Shown here one piece after another: positions 26,084 through 35,317 of a stretch of DNA of 64,000 nt; the first letter of the stretch is position 1, and the number at the start of each line of letters is the position of its first letter. The translations under genes were made by a program, and so were the position numbers. The notes under the pieces are model-generated. The model saw nothing but the letters and a program-made list of their open reading frames with translations, did no database searches and was not told the origin of the DNA. The DNA is from Hafnia paralvei ATCC 29927 (GTDB taxonomy: Bacteria > Pseudomonadota > Gammaproteobacteria > Enterobacterales > Enterobacteriaceae), in assembly GCF_001655005.1 (NCBI RefSeq), contig NZ_LXET01000054.1:257490-321489 (forward strand), written 5' to 3'.

Positions 26084-27415
26084 ATGAAACATTGGTTTTC
26101 TGATGGAACTTTTCGCACTATTATACGTAACAGTGCCTATTTAGGCTCCAGTAATGTGGTGAGTGCCTTACTTGGTTTGATAGCACTTTCTTGTGCCGGT
26201 AAGGGTATGACTCCAGCAATGTTTGGGGTGCTTGTTATTATTCAATCGTATACCAAAGCGATTAGTGATTTTATCAAGTTTCAGACATGGCAATTGGTTG
26301 TTCAATATGGTACGCCGGCTTTGGAAAACAATAACCTGCAGCAATTTCGCGATGTGATTTCATTCTCTTTTGGCTTGGATATCGCGAGTGGTGCCGTTGC
26401 TGTGATTGGAGGGATGGTACTGCTGCCTTTTATTTCCCACTCCTTAGGGCTTGATTCTGATAGCTTTTGGCTCGCAATGCTTTACTGTACGTTGATTCCT
26501 TCCATGGCATCATCTACCCCAACCGGTATCTTAAGAGCGGTAAATCGTTTTGATTTGATTGCTGTTCAGCAGGCAACCAAGCCATTTTTGCGTGCACTCG
26601 GAAGCGTAATTGTTTATTTCGGTGATTATGGTTTTGCTGGGTTCATTATTACATGGTATGCATCCAATTTAATCGGTGGAACAATGTATTGGTGGTTTGC
26701 AGCGCGTGAATTGCGCCGCAGAAACATCCAAAATGCGTTGAGGCCACGTTTATTTGAGTCCGCTCGCCGTATAAAAGGAGCTTGGAGCTTTGTTTGGGCA
26801 ACCAACTTCGCACACTCCATTTGGGCTGCTCGAAATTCATGTAGTACAGTTTTAGTGGGGATCATTTTAGGCCCTGCTGCTGCTGGCTTATTTAAGATTG
26901 CGATGACGTTCTTTGATGCAACGGGAACGCCGGCTAAATTGCTTGAAAAGAGTTTTTATCCCGAAGTAATGCGCTTAGATCCGCGCACTAAGACACCATG
27001 GCTGTTAGGGATAAAATCGGCACTGCTAGCGGGGGGGATTGGGATTATTGTTGCACTTGCAATTTTGGTTACAGGTGGACACTTAATTTCACTCGTTTTT
27101 GGTGCTAAATATCTTCAGGCATATGATCTGATACAGGTTATGCTGGGGGCTATTGTTATTTCAATGTTGGGCTTTCCTCAGGAATCGTTGTTGCTTATGG
27201 CGGGTAAGCAGCGAGCTTTCTTAGCAGCACAAACTGTGGCCTCTTTCTCCTATGTTGTACTCCTTGTGGTGTTGTCACATATGTTTGGCGTAATAGGGGC
27301 GGCTTTTGCTTATTTTGCGGGACAATGTTTGGACGTGCTGTTGTCTCTTATCCCGACGTTACAAGCATATTGCAACCGCCATTTACTTAGGTTTAACGCA
27401 GTTAGGGGAGAATAA
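26084..27415 (+). CDS. yghQ: Oligosaccharide flippase-type membrane protein YghQ
   Basis: A 443-residue protein with about 12 hydrophobic segments, of the MOP (Wzx-like) flippase superfamily. The start has NSAYLGSSNVVSALLGLIAL; the middle has the conserved pattern GPAAAGLFKIAMTFFDATGT, and the late part LVFGAKYLQAYDLIQVMLGA. These proteins move lipid-linked molecules across the inner membrane. In E. coli K-12 yghQ is shorter (about 355 residues) and lies beside an insertion sequence. Here it appears complete. Its place between the kinase and lptFG-like genes suggests that it flips a glycolipid or sphingolipid. Confidence 0.78.
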   Translation: MKHWFSDGTFRTIIRNSAYLGSSNVVSALLGLIALSCAGKGMTPAMFGVLVIIQSYTKAISDFIKFQTWQLVVQYGTPALENNNLQQFRDVISFSFGLDIASGAVAVIGGMVLLPFISHSLGLDSDSFWLAMLYCTLIPSMASSTPTGILRAVNRFDLIAVQQATKPFLRALGSVIVYFGDYGFAGFIITWYASNLIGGTMYWWFAARELRRRNIQNALRPRLFESARRIKGAWSFVWATNFAHSIWAARNSCSTVLVGIILGPAAAGLFKIAMTFFDATGTPAKLLEKSFYPEVMRLDPRTKTPWLLGIKSALLAGGIGIIVALAILVTGGHLISLVFGAKYLQAYDLIQVMLGAIVISMLGFPQESLLLMAGKQRAFLAAQTVASFSYVVLLVVLSHMFGVIGAAFAYFAGQCLDVLLSLIPTLQAYCNRHLLRFNAVRGE

Positions 27416-27418
27416 TAA

Positions 27419-28246
27419 ATGGCCAATAAAAAGTTCTCACCTGAGGTTATAGAGCGTTTATTTACTGCGGTAGAGGAAGATGACGTCGTTGATTCACATG
27501 CTAGTTTGCCGCAGATTGTTGATTTGCAATGCTCTCAGGAAGTGATTAAGAACAATTATGCATTATGCCTGCAGTTTTGGGAGGATGGTGTCACGCGTAA
27601 GGACTTGCTGCGCCTGATTCTTAATCAACTAAAGAACGGTGAGTTATCTGAAAAAGAACAGAAGCAGTACAAATATATTCGCGCACGCTACAAGCATTTA
27701 CGTTTTGCCCAACAACTTTATAGAAAGAAACATCAGTCAGGCTTTTTATTTAGCAAGATGACCGTATTTCTCGGGCGTTTTCAAGATGGATTTCGTAATA
27801 AACAGAAGGATATTATTACATTTTACGGGAAAGTATTACGGGTCTATCATTTAAACGCACCTGTCTGGATTTTCGTGCATTGCTCTTTACGTCATAGCCA
27901 ATTAGATACAGCGGATGGTTTTATTCTTTATTGCCAAGAGCAAATGAAGACATTACAAAAATTGGTAGCTAAACCGCAGTTAACTGGAGAGGAGTTTCAT
28001 GATGTGCGGAAAATTATTAGTCGGTTGGTGTCTTATTATGACACCTTAAGAACTATTAATCCGAATAATCAGGATGCGCTACAGATTTCCAGATTCTTAG
28101 CCGCTATTAATGGTTTGATGGGGGACAGACATGATGAAATGGTGGCTGATGATATGGAGAATCTAAAGTCTTATGATGCTCCTTCCGTTTTAGATTGTGA
28201 TCTTCGAGCGCGGTTAGAGCTTCTTCTCTCTCGTTACCCATTGTAA
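27419..28246 (+). CDS. Hypothetical protein with CHAD-like C-terminus
   Basis: A 275-residue soluble, charged, mainly helical protein with no signal peptide. I do not recognise it as a whole. The part around residues 195-245, with EFHDVRKIISRLVSYYDTL and INGLMGDRHDEMV, resembles the second half of a CHAD domain (usual pattern HxLRKxxKRLRY ... LGxxxD). CHAD proteins bind polyphosphate, which is of note beside a phosphate transporter and kinases. It starts 4 bp after yghQ, so translation is probably coupled. Confidence 0.6.
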   Translation: MANKKFSPEVIERLFTAVEEDDVVDSHASLPQIVDLQCSQEVIKNNYALCLQFWEDGVTRKDLLRLILNQLKNGELSEKEQKQYKYIRARYKHLRFAQQLYRKKHQSGFLFSKMTVFLGRFQDGFRNKQKDIITFYGKVLRVYHLNAPVWIFVHCSLRHSQLDTADGFILYCQEQMKTLQKLVAKPQLTGEEFHDVRKIISRLVSYYDTLRTINPNNQDALQISRFLAAINGLMGDRHDEMVADDMENLKSYDAPSVLDCDLRARLELLLSRYPL

Positions 28247-28314
28247 AAAAATTTTTCATCATATTATATTTAATGAAGATCAGGGCGTTCGAACGCAAGA
28301 ATAAAGGATGCATT

Positions 28315-28875
28315 ATGGCGTTGCGTAGATTACTGATCGCCTCACTCCTGTTATGTCCGCTCTGGGTATCAGCGCATAATTTTGTTATTGATAAGCCAGT
28401 TTTGCCAATCAATATTACCGATCGCGGCGAGTTACTGCTGAATAATGATGACGTTAGCTATAAATGTTGGAGTAGTATTGAACTTGTGGGAAAAGTTCGC
28501 GTGGTACAGTATATCGCTGGGCGTACCTCTGCAAAAAAGAAAAACTCAATGCTGATTAAAGCCATCAAGAACGCGAACTTTCCAAGCGATCGCTTCCAGC
28601 CGACGACTATTGTCAATACGGATGATGTGATCTTAGGTTCAGGCTTTTTCGTACTTGGCAAAATTGAAAAAAATAAAAGGCGTTATTCCTGGGCGCAATT
28701 TATTATAGATAGTGATGGATTAGGGCGAAAAACGTGGCAGCTTAATGAAGAAAGCTCAACCATTCTAGTTCTGGATAAGTTTGGGCATATTCAGTGGGCT
28801 AAAGATGGAAGCTTGACGCCGGAGGAAGTACATCGAGTGCTTTCAATGGTACAGAAACTGATTGATGAAAAGTAA
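28315..28875 (+). CDS. YtfJ-family periplasmic protein
   Basis: A 186-residue protein with a signal peptide of about 20 residues (LLIASLLLCPLWVSAH). The mature part has ITDRGELLLNNDDVSYKCW, LVGKVRVVQYIAGRTSAK and IQWAKDGSLTPEEV, clearly of the YtfJ family (thioredoxin-like fold, E. coli YtfJ 184 residues). The start at 28315 has AAAGGATGCATT before it; an upstream in-frame ATG would bury the signal peptide. The sequence is diverged from E. coli YtfJ and in a different context, so it may be a paralogue belonging to this locus. Function unknown. Confidence 0.8.
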   Translation: MALRRLLIASLLLCPLWVSAHNFVIDKPVLPINITDRGELLLNNDDVSYKCWSSIELVGKVRVVQYIAGRTSAKKKNSMLIKAIKNANFPSDRFQPTTIVNTDDVILGSGFFVLGKIEKNKRRYSWAQFIIDSDGLGRKTWQLNEESSTILVLDKFGHIQWAKDGSLTPEEVHRVLSMVQKLIDEK

Positions 28876-29004
28876 ATATTCATTCAGATAATATTTTAAA
28901 TGGCGCTATAGGCGAATGATTTATTTTGTTTCAGCAATATGCTGAATATTTTTTGTTTAGCCGCGACTAAATATTTTTTAGGCTATGTGGAGTGTTCGTA
29001 GTAT

Positions 29005-30075
29005 ATGAAATTGATTGAGCATTACATCATGGCCGAAATTCGCCGTTTGGTTGTCATTATTGTTGGCTTTCTTATCTTTATTTTTGCCAGCTATTCAGCT
29101 CAGCGGTATTTGACTGAAGCGGCCAATGGTACGTTAGCTCTGGAAGTTGTACTAGATATTGTATTTTACAAGGTATTGATTGCTCTAGAGATGCTGTTAC
29201 CTGTTGGGCTTTATGTTTCAGTCGGTGTTGCCCTTGGGCAGTTGTATACTGACTCTGAAATTACCGCTATCTCTGCTATCGGAGCTAGTCCGATACGTCT
29301 GTATAAAGCAGTTATGTTCCTTGCTATCCCGTTAAGTATATTAGTAACGCTGATGTCTATGTATGCGAGACCTTGGGCTTATGCTCAAATTTATCAGCTG
29401 GAGCAACAGTCTCAATCCGAGTTAGATGTCAGTCATTTACGCGCGAAAATGTTTAATATTAATGATAGTGGCCGAATGATTCTGTCTGAAGAAATTAATC
29501 CAGACTCTAATCATTTGACTGATGTATTGATTTATACCTCATCAGGAAATAAAACCAGTGTCTATAGAGCTAAAACGGTAGACGTGACCAATCCTTCACC
29601 GATAACGCCTTCAGTGATATTGCATTCAGGCACGGGCTATACGTTGAGACATCAAGGCACTGATGACAGCGAACGAGTTTATCGTAATCTCACGTTGGAT
29701 CTTAAACCGCTCAATCTGAGTGTGGATGCAAAACGTAAAGCAAAATCCGTGATAGCTCTCATTCGTTCCGCTGATCCGGCAGATTATGCAGAGGTGCAAT
29801 GGAGAGAAAGTCGTGGGGTAAATGCATTTTTAATGGCGCTGTTGGCTATCTCTTTAAGTCGCGTCAAACCACGTCAGGGACGTTTTTCAACGCTGCTTCC
29901 ACTCACAATATTATTTACTGTTATTTTTTATGGCGGCAATGTTTGCCGGTCACTGGTTGCCAGTGGTTATCTCTCTGTAACTCCAGGGGTATGGTTAGTG
30001 CCAATACTTATGTTTATTGGGGTCTTGGTGTTGATAGCTCGTGATTTTTCACTGCTGCAGAAATTATTTCGATGA
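29005..30075 (+). CDS. LptF-like permease, second copy (LptF2)
   Basis: A 356-residue membrane protein of the YjgP/YjgQ (LptF/LptG) family. It has N-terminal helices, a large periplasmic jellyroll-like part at about residues 130-260 and C-terminal helices. LPVGLYVSVGVALGQLYTDSE is the coupling-helix region typical of LptF. LptF with LptG and LptB extracts lipopolysaccharide from the inner membrane. The usual lptF-lptG pair in enterobacteria lies beside pepA, not pit, so this is probably a paralogous pair for another lipid. Its stop overlaps the next start by four bases. Confidence 0.85.
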   Translation: MKLIEHYIMAEIRRLVVIIVGFLIFIFASYSAQRYLTEAANGTLALEVVLDIVFYKVLIALEMLLPVGLYVSVGVALGQLYTDSEITAISAIGASPIRLYKAVMFLAIPLSILVTLMSMYARPWAYAQIYQLEQQSQSELDVSHLRAKMFNINDSGRMILSEEINPDSNHLTDVLIYTSSGNKTSVYRAKTVDVTNPSPITPSVILHSGTGYTLRHQGTDDSERVYRNLTLDLKPLNLSVDAKRKAKSVIALIRSADPADYAEVQWRESRGVNAFLMALLAISLSRVKPRQGRFSTLLPLTILFTVIFYGGNVCRSLVASGYLSVTPGVWLVPILMFIGVLVLIARDFSLLQKLFR

Positions 30076-31151
30076 AAATATTCAGTCGTTACTTAATTCG
30101 CAATATTTTTATAGGATTTGCCGCCGCGGCGGGGCTATTAATCCCGCTATTTACGACCTTCAATCTTATGAATGAGCTCGATGACGTCAGTCCTGGAGGA
30201 TATCATTGGACGCAGGCTGTTGTGGTTGTCTTGATGACATTACCCCGAAGCCTCATTGATCTTGGCCCTTTTATTGCGCTACTTGGCGGGATAGTGGGGC
30301 TTGGCCAGCTTTCGAAAAGCATGGAGTTAACGGCAATACGCACTACGGGATTTTCAATCTTTAGGATATCTATAGTGGCATTGTGTGCGGGCCTGATGCT
30401 AACCGTATCATTGGGGGCAATCGATGAGTGGATCGCCTCCCCATTAGAGCAGCGCGCGTTGCAAATGAAAAATGCCGCGATTGCTCAAGATGAAAGCAAC
30501 GATAGTGTGGGAAACATCCTGTGGGCAAGGCAAGGGAATGAATTTGTTACGGTGAAGTCTCTGAGTGAGGATAATCAGCCAGTAGGCGTTGAGATTTTTT
30601 ACTATCGCCCCGATCGCTCTCTGGAGTCTTATATTTATGCGCAAAAAGCAACCATTCTTGATGGCAATATATGGATGCTGAGTGGCATCAATGAAAAAAG
30701 ATGGGTAAGCGGGAAAGAAACAGTAGAGACGAAAGAAAGCTTACAGTGGAAATCGATATTTACCGGCATGACTCTGAAAGAATTGACTATGCCGAGTAGT
30801 ACTTTCTCTATCAAGCAGCTCAACCAATATATTACCTATCTGCAGAATACCGATCAGCCGAGCATTGAATTTAAGATAGCGTTATGGCAAAAGCTAGGAC
30901 GCGCTATTTTAACTTTAGCCATGATTTTACTGGCAATCCCATTCACCTTTAGCGTTCCGCGTTCACCAGGACTAGGAAGTCGCTTAGCCATTGGTGTCAT
31001 TGTTGGACTCTTTACTTATATTAGTTACCAAATCGTTGTGAATGTAGGGCTATTGTTTTCCCTTAATGCCGCAATAGTTACGCTTACCCCTCCGTCATTT
31101 ATTTTAGCTATCGCTTTAGTACTGGTTTATCAATTTGATCAGCGACACTGA
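30072..31151 (+). CDS. LptG-like permease, second copy (LptG2)
   Basis: A 359-residue partner of the preceding gene, translationally coupled through ATGA. ISRYLIRNIFIGFAAAAG-type first helix, the coupling region LGGIVGLGQLSKSMELTAIR, and late segments PRSPGLGSRLAIGVIVGL match LptG. The pair has no LptB-like ATPase gene beside it, so it may use the shared LptB. It ends the rightward row and faces the sphingolipid-type operon convergently. Confidence 0.85.
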   Translation: MKIFSRYLIRNIFIGFAAAAGLLIPLFTTFNLMNELDDVSPGGYHWTQAVVVVLMTLPRSLIDLGPFIALLGGIVGLGQLSKSMELTAIRTTGFSIFRISIVALCAGLMLTVSLGAIDEWIASPLEQRALQMKNAAIAQDESNDSVGNILWARQGNEFVTVKSLSEDNQPVGVEIFYYRPDRSLESYIYAQKATILDGNIWMLSGINEKRWVSGKETVETKESLQWKSIFTGMTLKELTMPSSTFSIKQLNQYITYLQNTDQPSIEFKIALWQKLGRAILTLAMILLAIPFTFSVPRSPGLGSRLAIGVIVGLFTYISYQIVVNVGLLFSLNAAIVTLTPPSFILAIALVLVYQFDQRH

Positions 31152-31227
31152 TACCGCTCTAGAAATTACATAACTTGCTGCTATATCGGCAGGAAAGAAC
31201 TAGAACGGTACCCTTGTTTACGTCGTA

Positions 31228-32400
31228 TCACTTTTTTAGCTTTGCAAACGCTTGAATAATGTCATCAATCTGTTCGTCAGTATGTGCGGCATTGACGCTG
31301 CAACGCAATAACGTGATACCGGCTGGCGCTGCTGGCGGCAGAATCAGGTTAACATAGACCCCTAGGCCTATTAGCTCGCGCCAGATACGTAAGCCATCAT
31401 CTTTATGCCCAATGATTACTGGCACAACTGGGCTAATATGTGAACCCAGCTCATAGCCAAGTTTCTCTAACCCGGAATACAACCGATGTGAGTTGCTCCA
31501 CAGCTTTTGGCGGAGTTCTGGGTGTTTTGCAATGGTTTTTAGGACTGAGCGAACAGAGGCAATACACGATGGAGACGGTGATGCAGTAAAAATAAATGGA
31601 CGACTTGCATAGCGCAGAACGTCCATTGCTTTAGAACCGACGGCAAAGCCTCCAATAGACGCTAAGCTTTTGCTGAATGTCCCTACAATGATATCGACAT
31701 CCTGCTCGACGCCGACCTCTTCAGCAAGTCCTCTGCCGGTCGCACCCATAACACCAAAAGAATGAGCTTCATCTACGATCAAGTATCCGCCCAGACGTCG
31801 TTTGATATCGACAATTTCAGCGAGTGGAGCAACATCGCCCAGCATGCTATAGATGCCTTCAACGATAATGATTGCCTCTCGAGCACGATCACCGAGGCGC
31901 ATCATCCGGCGTTCAAGATCTTTGGCATCATTGTGACGGAAACGAATAATTTCAGCGCCACCCAGTGTACAAGCATCATAGATGCTGGCATGGCTATCGG
32001 CATCTAGCAATACAGCAGAGCCATGACCAGCCAGTGCGCTGATTATCCCCAAATTCGCGGTATAGCCCGTAGAAAAAACAATAGCGCTAGGGCGGTCAAA
32101 AAAATCAGCAATCTCATGTTCCAACGCGATATGTGATTCATAGCTACCGTTAGCCATGCGAGAACCGGTTGTTCCCGTTCCCTGAGTGGCTAATGCGTCC
32201 TGTCCGTCGGCAATCGCCTGAGCATCAAAGGTTAATCCCAGATAATTATTGGTACCAGCCAGAATGACCTTTTGATTACCAATACGTCCTTCAGTTGCGG
32301 AATAAACTTCATCAATACGAGTGCCAAATGGATTTATACCTGATGTACAAAATTGCTCTCGCTCGCTCGCCAGGCGTGAAAATTTATCATAAAGGCCCAT
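31228..32400 (-). CDS. Serine palmitoyltransferase-like alpha-oxoamine synthase
   Basis: A 390-residue pyridoxal-phosphate enzyme of the alpha-oxoamine synthase family. LAGTNNYLGLTFDAQA, TGTTGSRMANGSYESH, H137, D210/H213 (VDEAHSFG) and K244 (TFSKSLASIGG) are the cofactor and family residues. The segment NPFGTRIDEVYSATEGRI is of the bacterial serine palmitoyltransferase type rather than BioF or Kbl. It would condense an acyl-ACP or acyl-CoA with serine (or another amino acid) to a 3-keto sphingoid base. It overlaps the carrier protein gene by 14 bp and shares its operon, which supports acyl-ACP as substrate. Confidence 0.82.
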   Translation of the reverse strand: MGLYDKFSRLASEREQFCTSGINPFGTRIDEVYSATEGRIGNQKVILAGTNNYLGLTFDAQAIADGQDALATQGTGTTGSRMANGSYESHIALEHEIADFFDRPSAIVFSTGYTANLGIISALAGHGSAVLLDADSHASIYDACTLGGAEIIRFRHNDAKDLERRMMRLGDRAREAIIIVEGIYSMLGDVAPLAEIVDIKRRLGGYLIVDEAHSFGVMGATGRGLAEEVGVEQDVDIIVGTFSKSLASIGGFAVGSKAMDVLRYASRPFIFTASPSPSCIASVRSVLKTIAKHPELRQKLWSNSHRLYSGLEKLGYELGSHISPVVPVIIGHKDDGLRIWRELIGLGVYVNLILPPAAPAGITLLRCSVNAAHTDEQIDDIIQAFAKLKK

Positions 32401-32647
32401 TGGTATTCTCCAAATATGGTATTAAGGCTTCTAGTAATTGTGCGGGTGTTTTGACATCCAGCAATATATTGATAGGAATGGAAATATCAAATCTGTCTTC
32501 TAACATCATCAGCAGATCCATGACTTTTATAGATTCCAAACCAAGATCGTTAACCAGATCACTGTCAGGTTTTATATCTAATCCGCTTTCGACCATACCC
32601 TCTAAGCAGGAGAGGGTATAGTCCATCACTATTTTTCGATTTAACAT
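32387..32647 (-). CDS. Dedicated acyl carrier protein
   Basis: An 86-residue acidic four-helix protein. NDLGLESIKVMDLLMMLEDR is the phosphopantetheine site, with Ser39 as attachment residue; the common DSL is replaced by ESI. I start at ATG 32647, giving the usual carrier protein length; a longer frame start has no support. It lies between the reductase and oxoamine synthase genes and overlaps the latter. It probably carries the fatty acyl chain from the ligase to the synthase. Confidence 0.85.
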   Translation of the reverse strand: MLNRKIVMDYTLSCLEGMVESGLDIKPDSDLVNDLGLESIKVMDLLMMLEDRFDISIPINILLDVKTPAQLLEALIPYLENTNGPL

Positions 32648-32678
32648 AGAATTATTGACACACCTATTATCAAGATAA

Positions 32679-33593
32679 TTAAAATAGCCCGCTGCGTAAT
32701 GCATTCTCTAGACTAATTTTAGGGAACCAATTAATATTTTCGGACAGATGTTTATTACTCGCAGACCAGTCCAAATGTGTTAATTCACGGATTTTGCAAC
32801 GAGTCAGCATGGGCTCTTTTCCTGCTAAAAAGCCTGTTAGAGTACTAATATCGGCAACGAGTTTGAGTAAAGGCAAAGGGATACCAACTAATCGCACTGA
32901 GCCATTACGTACCGTGGCACCGATTTCTTGAATACGCCTCCAGTCATAGCCCTCAGAAACACCATCACATAATTCATAAGAATGAGCCTGTGGCTGCTCG
33001 GCCATTAACCATTGGCTAACGGCTTCGGCTAAATCGCTCACATGAAGGAGTGATAGCCGAGTCTCAAGCGCGCCAAATCGTAGAAGAACGCCACGTAACA
33101 TCCCGCTAAACAAGGGCTTTAACTCTTTATCTCCAGGGCCATAAACCGCAGTAGGACGAAAAATTCCCAGCGAAATACCTGAAGCCATATTTGTTAACTG
33201 TTGCTCGGCAACACGTTTAGAGTTTGCATACCAAGATAGTTCAGGATGGCGAGCTGCAAGAGAAGACATAAACAGAAAGCGCTCACAGACTCCGCTTTCT
33301 TTGGCAGCCTGCATAAGGCGCAGGCTGCCAGTGACGTTGCATTGAGTGAAGACATTTTCATTGTGCCCGCGGACTTGGCCTGCGCAATGGACTATAAAAT
33401 TTGCGCTATCAACAAGCTCTGCGAGTGAGTAAGAGTCTTCCAGCGAACCGCGAACCCAACTGATATTGGTACGAGTATCGTTACGTGCAGATCTGGTTAA
33501 CGCTCGAACATTAAAGCCGTGAGAAAGCAGGTTATTGACAATATGTTGACCTATAAAGCCAGTTCCACCTGTTACTGCCACGATTTTGTTCAT
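32679..33593 (-). CDS. NAD-dependent epimerase/reductase (CerR-like)
   Basis: A 304-residue extended short-chain dehydrogenase. AVTGGTGFIGQHIVNNL is the Rossmann dinucleotide loop at residues 6-22, and SWYANSKRVAEQQL holds the YxxxK active site. Proteins of this type reduce the 3-keto group in bacterial ceramide synthesis (CerR). The start ATG at 33593 overlaps the stop of the ligase gene as ATGA. The assignment to CerR rests mainly on the company it keeps; the family is broad. Confidence 0.75.
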   Translation of the reverse strand: MNKIVAVTGGTGFIGQHIVNNLLSHGFNVRALTRSARNDTRTNISWVRGSLEDSYSLAELVDSANFIVHCAGQVRGHNENVFTQCNVTGSLRLMQAAKESGVCERFLFMSSLAARHPELSWYANSKRVAEQQLTNMASGISLGIFRPTAVYGPGDKELKPLFSGMLRGVLLRFGALETRLSLLHVSDLAEAVSQWLMAEQPQAHSYELCDGVSEGYDWRRIQEIGATVRNGSVRLVGIPLPLLKLVADISTLTGFLAGKEPMLTRCKIRELTHLDWSASNKHLSENINWFPKISLENALRSGLF

Positions 33594-35317
33594 TGTGCAC
33601 AATCAGCCATTTGCATCTGCGGACTCAGTGTATTTGCAAAAGCCGTCAAATAACGTTTTTTGGCCTCTGCCCTAGCCGGTTTACCTGAGGATGTTCGTGG
33701 AATACTATGTGGCGGTAATAGTTCTATATCAGCAGAAACACCAAATTCGCTTTGAATCCGAGCCGTGAGTGAATGAACGATTTGCGCGCGACGTTGTTCA
33801 GAGCCGACTCTGCACTGGATTTGCAAAATAATTTGTTCCTGCGAGGTAACAAATGCGATTGCATCACCTGAATGAATTTCTGGCTCTTGTTCCGCAATAT
33901 ATTCAATATCCTGAGGCCATATATTGCGACCTCGGATAATAATCAGATCTTTTATACGGCCTGTGACGTATAAATATCCATTTAGCAGATAGCCTAAATC
34001 TCCGGTATCCATCCATCCTGTGGATTTAATGTCCCTTTGTGACGCAAGATCTTGGAAATAGCCACTCATTAGGCTAGGGCCAGATATATAGATATGGCCA
34101 ATTTCTTGCTCAGGTAGAGGCATACCAATTTCATTTCGAATTTCAATCAGGTGACCTGGAAGCGCTTTACCGCAGTTCACGAAAGTAGAAACTGCTCGGG
34201 TTCCTTTAGTTGGTGCAACGGCTCTGCCCTGATTCTCTAAAATATCACGGTCAACTTCGTTTATCTGAGTACCTATTGCCTCTTCGCCAAAGCTAACTGC
34301 AAGCGCATTCTCAGCGAGGCCATAGCATGGCATAAAGGCCTTGCTGTCAAAATGTGCCTTACTAAAACATTCGCCAAATTGATTTAGCTGCTCGGCAGAA
34401 ATAGGTTCAGCGCCAACCCCAGCTACGCGCCAGCAGGAGAGATCAAGTTCAGCAAGATCTTTATCATTTACGCGGCGCAGGCATAAATTGTATCCGAAAG
34501 GTGGTGCCACGGAGACGGTACAGCGGTTTTTACTAATTAGTTTCAGCCACTGCATTGGTCGCATAGCAAAATCTTGAGTGCTCAAATAGTCAACGGACAG
34601 TTGAGTTGCCATTGGGGTCAATAGAAAACCGACTAATCCCATATCGTGATAGAACGGTAGCCATGATATGCAACGATCACCGTCACGCAATTTGATACCG
34701 TCATGACTTATAGCACGCAGATTAGCCATGACTTCGCGGTGAGTAATTATTACCCCACGCGGAAAACGCGTACTGCCTGAAGTATATTGGAGGTAGGCAA
34801 TATCATCTGGTGACGGTAGCTGTAACTCAATATCCATTTCAGGTAACGCATTAAAATCTTCGTTACTGAGAATATGGATCGTGGGTGAATCAATATTGAC
34901 AACGTTAATGAGTGATAGCCATTCATTGCTACTGATTATTGCAGCAGGTTTACAGCTCGCTAATAAGCCTTGAAGTTTAGCTGTATAAGAGTCTCTTTGT
35001 CCCACCCCCATAGGAATGGCAAGAGGCACAGCAACTAAGCCGGCATACTGGCAGGAGAAAAAAGCTTCGACGAAACCAACACTTGTTTCGGCAATTATAG
35101 CGACGCGATCCCCTTTGTTTAGGTTTAAGGACAGCAACCGCCGTGCTCCTGCAATCGCTTTTGATTGTAGGTCGCGATATTCCAATACGGCTTCAAGTTG
35201 ATTACGGCGATCATAAAAATTCATTCCTGCACTTCCTTGTGCGGCATAGTCCAAAGCTTCCACCAGAGTTGGAAAGTCTGCATAGCGCATAGGATGAGTC
35301 GAGATTCTATTGGACAT
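33590..35317 (-). CDS. Fatty acyl-AMP ligase / acyl-ACP synthetase
   Basis: A 575-residue ANL-family enzyme. IAYLQYTSGSTRFPRGVIIT is the ATP-binding loop, SWLPFYHDMGLVGFLLTPM is characteristic of fatty acyl-AMP ligases, and STGWMDTGDLGYLLNGYLYV with IIIRGRNIWPQDIE is the hinge and C-domain region. Enzymes with HDMGL typically load acyl chains on carrier proteins instead of CoA. It is the first gene of the leftward four-gene operon. The carrier protein two genes on is the likely acceptor. Confidence 0.85.
   Translation of the reverse strand: MSNRISTHPMRYADFPTLVEALDYAAQGSAGMNFYDRRNQLEAVLEYRDLQSKAIAGARRLLSLNLNKGDRVAIIAETSVGFVEAFFSCQYAGLVAVPLAIPMGVGQRDSYTAKLQGLLASCKPAAIISSNEWLSLINVVNIDSPTIHILSNEDFNALPEMDIELQLPSPDDIAYLQYTSGSTRFPRGVIITHREVMANLRAISHDGIKLRDGDRCISWLPFYHDMGLVGFLLTPMATQLSVDYLSTQDFAMRPMQWLKLISKNRCTVSVAPPFGYNLCLRRVNDKDLAELDLSCWRVAGVGAEPISAEQLNQFGECFSKAHFDSKAFMPCYGLAENALAVSFGEEAIGTQINEVDRDILENQGRAVAPTKGTRAVSTFVNCGKALPGHLIEIRNEIGMPLPEQEIGHIYISGPSLMSGYFQDLASQRDIKSTGWMDTGDLGYLLNGYLYVTGRIKDLIIIRGRNIWPQDIEYIAEQEPEIHSGDAIAFVTSQEQIILQIQCRVGSEQRRAQIVHSLTARIQSEFGVSADIELLPPHSIPRTSSGKPARAEAKKRYLTAFANTLSPQMQMADCAQ

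Noticed and set aside
31228..32400. Glycine C-acetyltransferase (Kbl) or 8-amino-7-oxononanoate synthase (BioF)
   Set aside because: The fold is the same, but there is no tdh or bio gene nearby, and the ACP overlap and IDEVYSATEG / GTGTTGSRMANG segments fit the serine palmitoyltransferase type.
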